Source: Serratia proteamaculans
GTDB taxonomy: Bacteria; Pseudomonadota; Gammaproteobacteria; Enterobacterales; Enterobacteriaceae
Reading direction: 5' to 3'
Assembly (NCBI RefSeq): GCF_008830365.1
Contig: NZ_WBKI01000002.1
Coordinates: forward strand, 186,001 to 250,000
DNA length: 64,000 nt
This document shows, piece by piece, positions 21,285 to 29,876 of this stretch. Position 1 is the first letter of the stretch. Each line of letters begins with the position of its first letter. The notes under the pieces are model-generated. The model saw only the letters and a list, made by a program, of their open reading frames with translations, made no database searches and was not told the origin of the DNA. The position numbers and the translations under genes were made by a program.

Positions 21285-21773
21285 TCACAACCTCTGAGAA
21301 TTTAACAAATAGTGTAAGTCTCTCCATTGCATCCGGCTTATACCTCCCGCGACTGGTTTGTAGGTTTGTTGACTGTTTCCATCTGAAACACGGAAGAAGA
21401 CATCTGCACAGTCAAGGAAAAGAGTTTTCAGCTCGCGGTTTCTTGTAATTTTCAGCATTAGTTTCGGTAGCCCTATTCCATACTCTAAGGAACCTCTCAT
21501 TTCTTTCTTGCAACCAGAAATCTCCACATTGTTCGGCGTATCCCCATTCGAAAATCTGATGAGCCGATCGCTACGAAGAGCGCGGAATGCCATTGAGAAC
21601 TGATCTGTATTGTTGTTGTAGAAGAGAGCCATTTCGTATGGGGCAGCTTTGCTCCGCTCACTCTGGTTATAAGGGTTTGTATACTCGTCAGGATACTTGA
21701 AAGGGTCTGCCGGCGCCCATGCCAAGACTGTTGCTGGGAATGCCACTAAAAGTGGCAACATGCATGTCTTCAT
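21285..21773 (-). CDS. Exported hypothetical protein
   Basis: 162 aa from the ATG at the complement of 21771-21773 (a GTG two codons upstream is also possible; GGGAG lies just before). The N-terminus MKTCMLPLLVAFPATVLAWA is a signal peptide. The mature part starts PADPFKYPDEY and has no recognisable domain; two Cys residues (SGCKKE, FLDCAD) could form a disulfide. It is divergent from the small XRE regulator, and the shared upstream region contains the inverted C-box-like repeat, so the two may be co-regulated. Function unknown. Confidence 0.6.
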   Translation of the reverse strand: MKTCMLPLLVAFPATVLAWAPADPFKYPDEYTNPYNQSERSKAAPYEMALFYNNNTDQFSMAFRALRSDRLIRFSNGDTPNNVEISGCKKEMRGSLEYGIGLPKLMLKITRNRELKTLFLDCADVFFRVSDGNSQQTYKPVAGGISRMQWRDLHYLLNSQRL

Positions 21774-21846
21774 TATCACACTCTCCCATCAATTACTAAC
21801 ATAATGAATATTAACAAAAATATTTCTTTTCGTACAATTTATTGAT

Positions 21847-21904
21847 GACTATAAGTCACATTTTAACAGACAAAATGTGACTCATAGTCCGTGGTCTGAT
21901 AAGC
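21847..21904. promoter_or_regulatory. C-box operator in a large inverted repeat
   Basis: GACTCATAGTC (21879-21889) followed by CGTG and a weaker half-site TCTGATAAG is the motif bound by controller (C) proteins of restriction-modification systems. A second symmetrical element, GACTATAAGTC (21847-21857), is inverted relative to it: 21847-21864 and 21872-21889 form an 18-bp inverted repeat with one mismatch around a 7-nt spacer. It sits between divergent genes and 23 bp before the XRE start. Binding is inferred from motif match. Confidence 0.75.
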
Positions 21905-21926
21905 AACAAAACATGATGTTTGTTAG

Positions 21927-22136
21927 ATGAAAAATGAACTTCAAATAAAATTTGGCCAACGTGTTCGAGAGTTACGTAAAGAGCGCGGCTGGTCACAGGA
22001 AGAGTTCGCTGATAGATGCGGGTTAGACCGTACCTATGTGAGTGGGATTGAGCGTGGGGTTAGGAATCCGACGTTAGAGGTGATTGGAGTCATTGCAAAT
22101 GGATTTGGATTGACTCTCCATCAACTTTTCCTTTAA
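21927..22136 (+). CDS. C-protein-like XRE regulator
   Basis: 69-aa single-domain helix-turn-helix protein. KFGQRVRELRKERGWSQEEFA and the recognition-helix segment GLDRTYVSGIERGVRNPTLE are very close to restriction-modification controller proteins such as C.Esp1396I, which have LDRTYISGIER at the same place. No Shine-Dalgarno sequence is visible; with the C-box ending 23 bp upstream, the transcript may be leaderless, as common for C genes. No methyltransferase or restriction gene is nearby. The next gene downstream is a SIR2-STAND protein, so this regulator probably times or limits its expression. Confidence 0.85.
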   Translation: MKNELQIKFGQRVRELRKERGWSQEEFADRCGLDRTYVSGIERGVRNPTLEVIGVIANGFGLTLHQLFL

Positions 22137-22711
22137 AGTCAATAGTTAAAATTTAAATAATTAATAAAAGATATTATACTTTATTGCAAATAAAGTAGTT
22201 CTCTATCACTTCATTCATATAGCTCAATCACATTAAATAATAACTAATTGAAATAAAAAACATTATAAAAAATCTTGGAAAGTAACTGATAAATCATGAT
22301 GCCTAATACTATTAGGCTTTGCACTATACGTTTCCCATATCAAAACCGCTTAAGTCAGTACCATGAAGTTGAAATAATGATCACCTAATTAATAACTTAG
22401 TGTTATTATATATGGCTACTATTTAGCGAAATTATTTAGCATATCGAGTATAACAACCGATTGACATGTGATAAGTATGTTGTAATCTAACTATAATCTT
22501 AGTGTAAATATGTGAGCAATTAAAAGTAAATTGCTAACTGAATAAAAAGATGCCTTTTTCAAGGGTGGTTGATTAAGCTATGATAGAATCATCAATTAAG
22601 AAATCATCACAATATTTTTGAAACCCCCTAAAGAACAATAAGATAACTTTAGTTATTGTTATTTTCTCCATTAAATTTTAAATACTAATTCGGTTAAAAG
22701 TAAGGTAATCA
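22137..22711. other. 575-bp AT-rich gap before the SIR2-STAND gene
   Basis: No credible ORF. A small hairpin, GCCTAA-TACTA-TTAGGC followed by TTT (22301-22320), could end the regulator transcript. The rest is low-complexity AT-rich sequence in which I see no second C-box; AAGG at 22702-22705 is the ribosome-binding site of the downstream gene. Confidence 0.5.
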
Positions 22712-25700
22712 ATGAGAATTAACAACTATGATAATCTTGTAACATCATTATTGAATGACTCTAGGAGAAACAAGGAAGTTTCATTCTTATTTGGTTCAGC
22801 AATTAGTATATCTAACGATGGCAAGGGGGTTCCAAATGTCAATGGCGTGATCGAAATAATAAGAGAGTATCTCCATGAAAATAATATGTATCTCGGGTAC
22901 GACGCCGAAGTAGGAGAAAAAAAAGGGTCGGAATCATATCAAAGTAGTTTCGAGTTTTTATTAGCGACAGGTGACCAAAATGATGTCCAAGAGATAATAA
23001 AAAGAGCCATTTCGAAGGCCAGGGATATCGATTCCGGAGAATGGTTGATTCCCAAAACAATATTAGACATTGCACAACTAGTTAATAATAAATTACTGAA
23101 AGTAAACAATATCATTACTACAAACTTTGACCCCTTGATAGAGGAGGCCCTTAAAACAGGTAATCGAGTAGTCTCACGTGCTGTCGTAGACAATGATACA
23201 AATATAGAAGCAGTGACCGCCTATAGTGAAAACCAAATCAATATAATTCACCTACATGGCTTTTGGGAAGGTGATACAATGCATACACCGAACCAATTAT
23301 TAGCTATTAGGGGAAAAGTAAAGGCGACAATAAAAAACATATTAGAGAAGTCAAAACTTTACATAGTCGGATACGGTGGATGGGATGATATATTCACACT
23401 TTCATTGGAAGAAATAATCAATGAAGTAAAGGGAAATTATGACATTCGATGGGCTTTTTATGAAAAAACTGATGGTGATATTAACCATAACAATGCAAAA
23501 TTAATAAAAACTGTTCAGCCAGCCATTGCAAAGGGTAGATTCAATGCCTATAAAGATGTCGACTGCAATCGTCTTTTTGAGGATGTTTATAACAAAATTT
23601 TAAGTTTTGGAAATTTTGAAACCGAGCAGCTTGATAAAAATAAAGATGACTCGGGTGTAGTCAAGACAATAAGTCTCGAGGAGATATATAATCCTAAGCA
23701 GCGCTCGAGTATAGTTAGTTTGAAGGTTTATAATTTACCATACGACCCTTCCCACGAACTAATTCGTTTTTCTGAGCAAATTTCAGCCATGAAATACCTT
23801 GAAGAAAATGGATCATTTATATTAAAGACTGGATGGGGATTCGGTAAACTTGGGTTTATCGCATCATTCATAAAAGACAGTTATAGCGAATCGGGTATTT
23901 TTCGCGTTGACTTATCCTCTGCGGAAAGTAAAGAAGAAGTTGATAAGAGAATAATAGATGATATCGGTGTTGACTTAGCAACTTTATTTGCAACAGATGA
24001 ATTGAAAGGTAGTGTTGTTATTTTTGACAACATACAAAAAGTAAATGCAGACCTGAATTCTTACTTAAGTGAAATAACATCACTAATTGGAGATTTCCCG
24101 GAAAAAATAAAAGCAATATTTGTCACCAACAATACTTTAAATATTGGTTGCAATTGTGTTGAGTTAAATGCTCTTGGTTTAGATGAAATTAATGAATATA
24201 TAAAGACAGATCATTCAAGCCTACTACTTAATGGTGATAAAGTCGATCGTCTATTCAATATAACATCAGGTCTACCTGCAAAACTCGACAAATTCAAAAG
24301 TTATCAATCAATTATGTCTTTTGAGGATGTTTTGGATGAAGGTTATATCGAACTCAGTGAAGATTTAATTATTGAAAATGTTCCAAACGCACTCCTAGTA
24401 AGGATACAAGAACTATCTATATCCGAAGGATATGAAAATAAAAAACTATTCTCTCTTCTAAAAATATTTTCTATTCTAGAATGTGGAGAATCAGTCAACA
24501 ATGTAAGAAGGAGTTTCTATGATCATCATTTTTCTCTTAATGACTTTACTCGATTGAACGATATGGGGTTAGTTTACTCAATAGAGAAAAAAGATAGAAA
24601 CCCCATTTTCATTCTAAAGATAAACCCAGTCATAAAAGACTACATTCATTCACTTTTGACTAAAGAAGAAATAAAAAAATTAACAATTAGATCATTAAAT
24701 ATTATTCTTGGGGATAATTGGAGATCTTCCAATGTCAAAATAAACCCTACATCTAAAAACATGTTAAACTATCAAGATTGTCAACCTGGGAATGGCCATA
24801 TCCTCATAAACTCTCTATTATTGGTTACTATTAAAACAGATGATAAAGAAGAAATAAACAAAATAGTAAACACTGCTATCTCTTATTGTATGTTTTTAAA
24901 AAGCAGTTCATTTTTTAAAGAGCTTGTTGGGTTCTCCAGAGAAATATATAAATCAATAAGGAACAGTGAAATACCTAAAAAAGATACAATTGCATATTAT
25001 TTGTGCGAGAGTCTTCGAATGATCGGTTCACATGGAGAAGCTATAGAAATACTAAATCCAATTTGTGACCACTTTGAGAAAAATGAAAACTATGAAAAAC
25101 TATTATATCGAAATATGTTGTCAACACTTAGTCTTTCATTGTCTAGCCAAAAAGATGATTCGGCTTACACATATGCTGAAAAACTAAAAGAAATTTCACC
25201 AGCCAACTCAAGTGATATGTTTTTATCCGATAGTATACTTGCAAAAAAATCAACGGGTGATGTTTTAATTAGGAAATTAAAGAGAATAGAAAAATTAGCC
25301 AGAAATAACAAACAAACCCTCACTGCAAATAACATTAGTTTAGAACTGGCATCTTTACTACCAAGTAATAAAGATGCATACATAGATACTGTCTTAAAAA
25401 CAGAGAGAGATACATATACGAGAATAAGGGCGCTATTAATAAAAGCAAAAGGGATTTTAAAATCAGATGAAGAAGAGTTTCTTCACAGTAATATATTACC
25501 ATCTGTCGTAGAGTCTTACAGCTATTTATTCATGCAACGCATAGACGGACTATTTTCTCAATGCCATGAAATACTTTGGCAAGTTTTTTATAAATATGGT
25601 GATTTCAGCAAACTTTATCATCTTTATAAAACAAGTTCAATAATATGGCGAATAAAAGGTGATTATAAAAAAGAGTTTGAATATGCTAGCATATTGAAAG

Positions 25701-25813
25701 GGATGACAATAGATGTCAGGTATTCACATACTGAATACGCTATATTTATAAACCGCCGTTGTGATTATATTTCTGACAATAGAGAGATTTTTTTAATCGA
25801 AAACAAATATTGA
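22712..25813 (+). CDS. SIR2-STAND NTPase, Avs5-like antiphage protein
   Basis: 1033 aa. The N-terminal third (about 20-300) is a SIR2-type NADase domain: FLFGSAIS (26-33), ITTNFDPLIEEA (135-146), HLHG with the likely catalytic His182, and YIVGYGGWDD (217-226). The centre is a STAND-like NTPase: a degenerate P-loop TGWGFGKLG (373-381) with Leu instead of Thr/Ser after Lys, Walker B-like VVIFDN (435-440) and a sensor-like IFVTNN (469-474). The C-terminal half is helical and repeat-like (TPR-type segments around AIEILNPICDHF), the expected sensor region. This order matches SIR2-STAND (Avs5) defence proteins, which sense phage proteins and deplete NAD. Strongly AT-rich. A C-box-controlled regulator lies upstream. 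Architecture is seen; activity is inferred. Confidence 0.85.
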   Translation: MRINNYDNLVTSLLNDSRRNKEVSFLFGSAISISNDGKGVPNVNGVIEIIREYLHENNMYLGYDAEVGEKKGSESYQSSFEFLLATGDQNDVQEIIKRAISKARDIDSGEWLIPKTILDIAQLVNNKLLKVNNIITTNFDPLIEEALKTGNRVVSRAVVDNDTNIEAVTAYSENQINIIHLHGFWEGDTMHTPNQLLAIRGKVKATIKNILEKSKLYIVGYGGWDDIFTLSLEEIINEVKGNYDIRWAFYEKTDGDINHNNAKLIKTVQPAIAKGRFNAYKDVDCNRLFEDVYNKILSFGNFETEQLDKNKDDSGVVKTISLEEIYNPKQRSSIVSLKVYNLPYDPSHELIRFSEQISAMKYLEENGSFILKTGWGFGKLGFIASFIKDSYSESGIFRVDLSSAESKEEVDKRIIDDIGVDLATLFATDELKGSVVIFDNIQKVNADLNSYLSEITSLIGDFPEKIKAIFVTNNTLNIGCNCVELNALGLDEINEYIKTDHSSLLLNGDKVDRLFNITSGLPAKLDKFKSYQSIMSFEDVLDEGYIELSEDLIIENVPNALLVRIQELSISEGYENKKLFSLLKIFSILECGESVNNVRRSFYDHHFSLNDFTRLNDMGLVYSIEKKDRNPIFILKINPVIKDYIHSLLTKEEIKKLTIRSLNIILGDNWRSSNVKINPTSKNMLNYQDCQPGNGHILINSLLLVTIKTDDKEEINKIVNTAISYCMFLKSSSFFKELVGFSREIYKSIRNSEIPKKDTIAYYLCESLRMIGSHGEAIEILNPICDHFEKNENYEKLLYRNMLSTLSLSLSSQKDDSAYTYAEKLKEISPANSSDMFLSDSILAKKSTGDVLIRKLKRIEKLARNNKQTLTANNISLELASLLPSNKDAYIDTVLKTERDTYTRIRALLIKAKGILKSDEEEFLHSNILPSVVESYSYLFMQRIDGLFSQCHEILWQVFYKYGDFSKLYHLYKTSSIIWRIKGDYKKEFEYASILKGMTIDVRYSHTEYAIFINRRCDYISDNREIFLIENKY

Positions 25814-25836
25814 AAAACATCACAAAAAACTAGCAA

Positions 25837-25857
25837 TGCCCCGGATTTAAAGGGGCA
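25837..25857. terminator. Weak hairpin between convergent island genes
   Basis: TGCCCC-N9-GGGGCA, just past the SIR2-STAND stop, without a T-run. It may separate the convergent transcripts. Confidence 0.35.
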
Positions 25858-25948
25858 CTACTGTGTAATATAAAAATGCTATGTATTTCATTATCCCCTC
25901 TATATTTTTAATAAACTATTTAATCAAATAAAAAATACATAGGGTTAA

Positions 25949-26881
25949 CTATTCAAGTAAATAGTTATATTTTTCAGGCAATAGTGAAAACTCTCCCCAC
26001 CCCACATTATTCAAACATAGACCAAGGCCATTTCTTTCCACCTTCCCATACATCAGGATAATTCTCCCTCGTGAATTATCATTAACCCCATGATCTTTTG
26101 AATCTTTATTATTCTGTTTAAAGTAAAAGTCCAGGTACTCTCCTGAAATTTCCCAAGAAATCTTAGTCATTCTGATTGAATGATCCCATGGGCCACTAAA
26201 GCTACTTTGTATTTTTCCAAAATATAGCTTAGGAATATCACAGATTTCATTAACTAGATTTATATCTACAAGTATACTGTCCAGTCGTCTCGCATTAGTG
26301 TCTCCTGGAAAAACAAAATACTTGTAGTAGTTATCATCAAAGTTCCGGCACAGTCCAGATACAGTTGTAATTTTGCTAGGTAATTTAAATGACTCGCCAG
26401 TATGGCGGCTTATCGGTACATCGCTAACTTCACCATCAATATCTTCAATAAAAGAATGCTCGAACTTTCCTTTTTTAATATCTTTAATCTCTGGACGTTC
26501 AATTATAAATCCACTTATTATTGCCAATTGTTCATCTGCAATTGCCTTTTTAGCTTCCTCCTCTGTTTCAAATTTCCTGCCAGTACTTTTATTTACTCTT
26601 AAATTACATCCTATATGTCTAAAAGAAGGGAGGTGTACAAAACTAGCATTTCTGCCATTTCTCATTTTCTCTTTGTTTTTTGGCCTTCTAGATATTGGTG
26701 TGTGACATTCAGGGCAAAAAATAAATCCATCCATGTCTGAAGTGAACTCGTGAGGAAGTACTCTTCTCCCTTGTGATTTTAAAACTTGAACAGAATCAGA
26801 TTCACGATCCCAAGAACTATGAAAATAAGCAAATTTAATTCTAAATATTCCTAAATCGTCCATTATAGATAGCCATTCCAT
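25949..26881 (-). CDS. Hypothetical protein with CoiA-like zinc ribbon
   Basis: 310 aa, no signal peptide or membrane segment. Around residues 54-93 it has FCPECHTPISRR...FVHLPSFRHIGCN: a CxxC pair, then His and Cys, arranged like the N-terminal zinc ribbon of CoiA-type proteins (CxxC...HFxH...C). The rest (about 100-310) has no domain I recognise. Two starts are possible (26881 or MDDLG at 26863); neither has a good ribosome-binding site. It is convergent with the SIR2-STAND gene at the right edge of the island and is equally AT-rich. It could be part of the defence module or an unrelated passenger. Confidence 0.6.
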   Translation of the reverse strand: MEWLSIMDDLGIFRIKFAYFHSSWDRESDSVQVLKSQGRRVLPHEFTSDMDGFIFCPECHTPISRRPKNKEKMRNGRNASFVHLPSFRHIGCNLRVNKSTGRKFETEEEAKKAIADEQLAIISGFIIERPEIKDIKKGKFEHSFIEDIDGEVSDVPISRHTGESFKLPSKITTVSGLCRNFDDNYYKYFVFPGDTNARRLDSILVDINLVNEICDIPKLYFGKIQSSFSGPWDHSIRMTKISWEISGEYLDFYFKQNNKDSKDHGVNDNSRGRIILMYGKVERNGLGLCLNNVGWGEFSLLPEKYNYLLE

Positions 26882-27054
26882 AAGTTTTGATAACTAATGT
26901 ATTTACCAATACCTTGCAGTAAAGTCAATGCTATATACTCAACTTTATGTTTAGAACATTATAATTCATTGACGATTTAAATAATAATCATTGAAATAAT
27001 AAGATATAGATATTAAAAAATAAGCATCTTACCTTTTACATATGAAACAACATT

Positions 27055-27226
27055 GTAATGTTGTTAGTGCTTAACACAGCGCTCGCTCTTCATATCATTA
27101 GGAATGTGATTTGGCGCGCATTATGCCATAACGGGGATAAGAGATCGCGGGAAGTTTCGGTGACAATTTGAGCAATGATGCGGTGGCAGAGGATCATGCG
27201 ATTAACCCGACATGCCGGCCCCGTGG
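27055..27226. repeat. Right copy of 172-bp perfect direct repeat
   Basis: Identical to 19931-20102. It carries an orphan copy of the ybiT start (GTG plus six codons) that runs into unrelated island sequence on its left, showing it is the derived junction. Homology with the left side continues in interrupted blocks to about 27739. Confidence 0.95.
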
Positions 27227-27276
27227 CTCGGCGCAATGCAAGCTCGCCCGTTGACGGAGGGATACCAGTGAAGCTT

Positions 27277-27313
27277 TTACCGTTTGAAGGTTGTCATGAG
27301 CCACTTCCCCAAG
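27277..27313 (-). pseudogene. Remnant of the microcin-like gene
   Basis: About 37 bp align to 20264-20300 inside the microcin-like gene (SWGSG and QPS codons conserved) but contain an in-frame TGA where the intact copy has Trp. Both the leader and the C-terminal end are deleted. Confidence 0.7.
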
Positions 27314-27338
27314 AAATAGAATAATTCAGTAAATTTAC

Positions 27339-27739
27339 TCACATGCATCCGTGATTTAAAATGCCAAAATATAAATGTTTAAATTTTTCTTTTCTTAAAA
27401 TGTCTGCTTTCAATATCGAAACATCATCATTCCACTCTTTTCAAAAATGGATTTGCCGTCGTTATTATTTAGTTTACCTAATTGCTTCAATCCACAAGCT
27501 GCATAAAGTTTACTTTCTGACGTTGCCTTGGGGTTATTGGCTATTCTCAGGAAAATATCAGTTACTCCTTTGCTTTTAAGAATATCTATTACAGCAACTT
27601 CTCTTTCACTAACCTTGCCAGCAAAGCCATTCATTCCTAAGGAAAAACAACCAACCTGGGATAAGTTGGTTTCTATAGTTTCATAATTATTTTCATTTGC
27701 GTAGCAATGGAGAAAACATAACGAAGTAAAAAACAGAGT
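27339..27739 (-). pseudogene. Decayed copy of the exported candidate immunity gene
   Basis: Aligns along almost its whole length with 20538-20939 at roughly 90% identity. It has lost one base in a T-run (CTCTTTTC versus CTCTTTTTC near 27439), which shifts the frame, and lacks the first eight codons; the sequence diverges abruptly after 27739. It is therefore not expected to make a functional protein. Confidence 0.85.
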
Positions 27740-28535
27740 CGATTTTCTGACACTGAGATGGCAACGGGAACCTTGCCTGCAAATGCAAAAAACAGAAGTT
27801 TAAGAAAAAGTCAGCGGGGCTTGGTCACGACATTCAATAGCCCCGCACTTTGCACTACTCGCGCATCAGAGCATAAGGGGCCTTGTGCGAGACGTCTCAA
27901 TATCCTGGATTACTCGTATTCCTGTCTGCGTTCGAGAAATCATATTTGCATTCACCACAACGATTATTTAAATAAATTAAATTCACACAAAATATTAATT
28001 ACTCACAGGCAGGCCTAAAAAAACCATCAGGCGTATCATCGGAGTGATAGAGAGAGCCAATATTTACGTTAAACATCTCAACAAAAAAATAACGTTAACC
28101 TGCGGGTAATAAACCATTGCTCCCCTGGATTAAGTAAATGCTTTGCCTTTACCCTCTCCTTCAGGCCGAGTAGCAATTTTTATTGCTACGGCAGAACCAT
28201 ACCACCACAGATTCCTCTCTACGATTAAAATTGTGATTCACCTCTTAAAACCCACAGGGAATCGGATCCTTTGTGTGTGGCAGGTCACTAAATCGTCAAC
28301 CTGGCAGAGTTGACACGCTTATCACAACCCGAATAAATCACCAAACAAACAACAAGTTAAACCAATTAACCTCCATTTTTACACCGAAAACAACCTGTAT
28401 TGCATATAGTTGTACATACAAGTATATGTAAACAAGAGGTTGCAATAGTGTGATCGCAACAAGCAGCATCCCTCAGGTATCACTGGTGAAACATTAACAA
28501 TAAAAACATGCCACCCATCGCGAGAGATAGAAATA
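27740..28535. other. 800-bp region without a clear gene
   Basis: AT-moderate sequence with no convincing ORF. It holds a GCGGGGCT/AGCCCCGC stem with a 17-nt loop (27814-27846), a GTAGCAAT-TTTT-ATTGCTAC hairpin (28170-28189), and near the right end the symmetrical TTGTACATACAA (28410-28421). It probably includes the ancestral chromosomal junction and the promoter of the downstream transporter. Confidence 0.5.
28410..28421 (+). promoter_or_regulatory. Possible operator upstream of the MHS transporter
   Basis: TTGTA-CA-TACAA is a perfect inverted repeat about 115 bp before the transporter start, of the kind bound by some GntR-family regulators. No regulator gene is adjacent, so the assignment is speculative. 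Confidence 0.3.
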
Positions 28536-29843
28536 ATGACAAACACTGTTGAAAACGAGTTATCCGAGAATCGGACGATCGAAAAGAAAAAGATAAATTA
28601 TAAGGTCATTTTTGGCGCCAGCCTCGGTAACGGACTGGAGATCTTCGATTTCACCGTTTACAGCTTCTTTGCAGCCATTATCGGTAAACTGTATTTCCCC
28701 AGCGACACGGCCTACGGTTCTTTATTAATGTCGGTGGCCGTTTTTGGCGTCGGCTTTATTATGCGGCCGCTGGGCAGCATGGTGTTGGGGGCCTATGCCG
28801 ATCGGGTCGGGCGTAAGGCCGCCATGTTAATGACTATTGTTCTGATGGGCGTCGGCACGGCGCTGATCGCCTTCGCCCCCACCCATGCGCAGATTGGCAT
28901 CTTCGCACCGATGCTGATCGTGGTCGGGCGATTGATTCAGGGTTTTGCCGCTGGCGGTGAAGTGGGGTCTGCGACCACCCTGCTGCTGGAGTCGGCCGGG
29001 GCCAACCAGCGGGGATTCTTTGTCAGTTGGCAGGCGATCAGCCAAGGCATCAGCGCCTTGCTCGGTGCTTCTTTCGGGCTGCTGTTGACCTATTTTCTGC
29101 CGGAAGACGCCCTCTATTCCTGGGGCTGGCGCGTGCCTTTCATCATCGGCCTGCTGATTATTCCCGTCGGCGTATATATCCGTAAACACCTGGAAGAAAC
29201 CTATAGCGGCGAGGTTGCGGATCAAGAACGCCCACCGGTTAACCCGGTCTGGGATGTGCTGCGCAATCACTTTAAAGACCTGCTGCTGGGGATGCTGATC
29301 ATTATGTCCGGCACCGTGATGGTTTATATTGTGCTGCTGTATATGCCGACCTATATGATGCAGACCTATCATATTGCCGCGCCAACCGCCTATCTCTTCA
29401 GCTGCATTGCCTCCGTGATGCAAATCGTCGCCGTTTATTTCGCCGGCCGTTATGTCGATCGGGTACAAAACTACAAAAGGCCGCTGCTTTTCTCTATCTT
29501 TGCCGCTCTGATACTGATTTATCCCACGTTCTGGTTCCTGGGCTCCGTACACTCTCTGTGGCTGGCAATCCTCTTTCGCATCTTGCTGATCGGCGCTTTA
29601 GGGATCAATATGCTGTCGAGCACCATGCTGATCGTCTCTGCGCTACCGCGCCATGTCCGCGCTACTGGCACCTCAATGATTTATGCTTTCGGCGTTACGC
29701 TGTTTGGTGGGTCGGCGCAGCTCGTCGTCACCTGGCTGCTGGATGTCAGCGGCAATCCTATGGCACCGGCCTGGTATGTCACCGGCATGCTGACTATCAG
29801 CCTGATTGCCACTACAGTGTTCAAGGAGCGGCACAAAAACTAA
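28536..29843 (+). CDS. MHS-family metabolite:H+ symporter (MFS)
   Basis: 435-aa twelve-helix MFS protein of the metabolite:H+ symporter group (relatives of ShiA, KgtP, ProP). Typical segments: GASLGNGLEIFDFTVYSFFA at helix 1, the loop 2-3 motif LGAYADRVGRKAAM, and GRLIQGFAAGGEVGSATTLLLE in helix 4-5. The substrate is probably an organic acid or betaine-like compound; the sequence does not decide. It is followed 33 bp later by a small membrane protein gene in the same direction, likely an operon. Confidence 0.85.
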   Translation: MTNTVENELSENRTIEKKKINYKVIFGASLGNGLEIFDFTVYSFFAAIIGKLYFPSDTAYGSLLMSVAVFGVGFIMRPLGSMVLGAYADRVGRKAAMLMTIVLMGVGTALIAFAPTHAQIGIFAPMLIVVGRLIQGFAAGGEVGSATTLLLESAGANQRGFFVSWQAISQGISALLGASFGLLLTYFLPEDALYSWGWRVPFIIGLLIIPVGVYIRKHLEETYSGEVADQERPPVNPVWDVLRNHFKDLLLGMLIIMSGTVMVYIVLLYMPTYMMQTYHIAAPTAYLFSCIASVMQIVAVYFAGRYVDRVQNYKRPLLFSIFAALILIYPTFWFLGSVHSLWLAILFRILLIGALGINMLSSTMLIVSALPRHVRATGTSMIYAFGVTLFGGSAQLVVTWLLDVSGNPMAPAWYVTGMLTISLIATTVFKERHKN

Positions 29844-29876
29844 CGCAATGGTTCTACCCCAGGAGCGAAGAGAAGT

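Larger units (their letters stand above)
20103..27054. mobile_element. AT-rich genomic island (microcin-like cassette plus SIR2-STAND defence gene)
   Basis: About 7 kb of clearly AT-rich DNA between two identical 172-bp repeats, inserted upstream of ybiT in an otherwise GC-rich chromosome. It contains six putative genes, none of them housekeeping, and no integrase or transposase. A decayed second copy of its left-hand cassette lies beyond the right repeat. The pattern fits integration of an incoming segment by recombination in the ybiT upstream region. The mechanism is inferred. Confidence 0.75.

Noticed and set aside
21927-22136. A restriction-modification system around the C-protein-like gene
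   Set aside because: No DNA methyltransferase motifs (DPPY/NPPY, FxGxG) or nuclease signatures occur in the neighbouring proteins; only the regulator and operator are of that type.
20000-28500. Prophage or insertion sequence
   Set aside because: No integrase, transposase, capsid or terminal inverted repeats were found in the island or at its borders.
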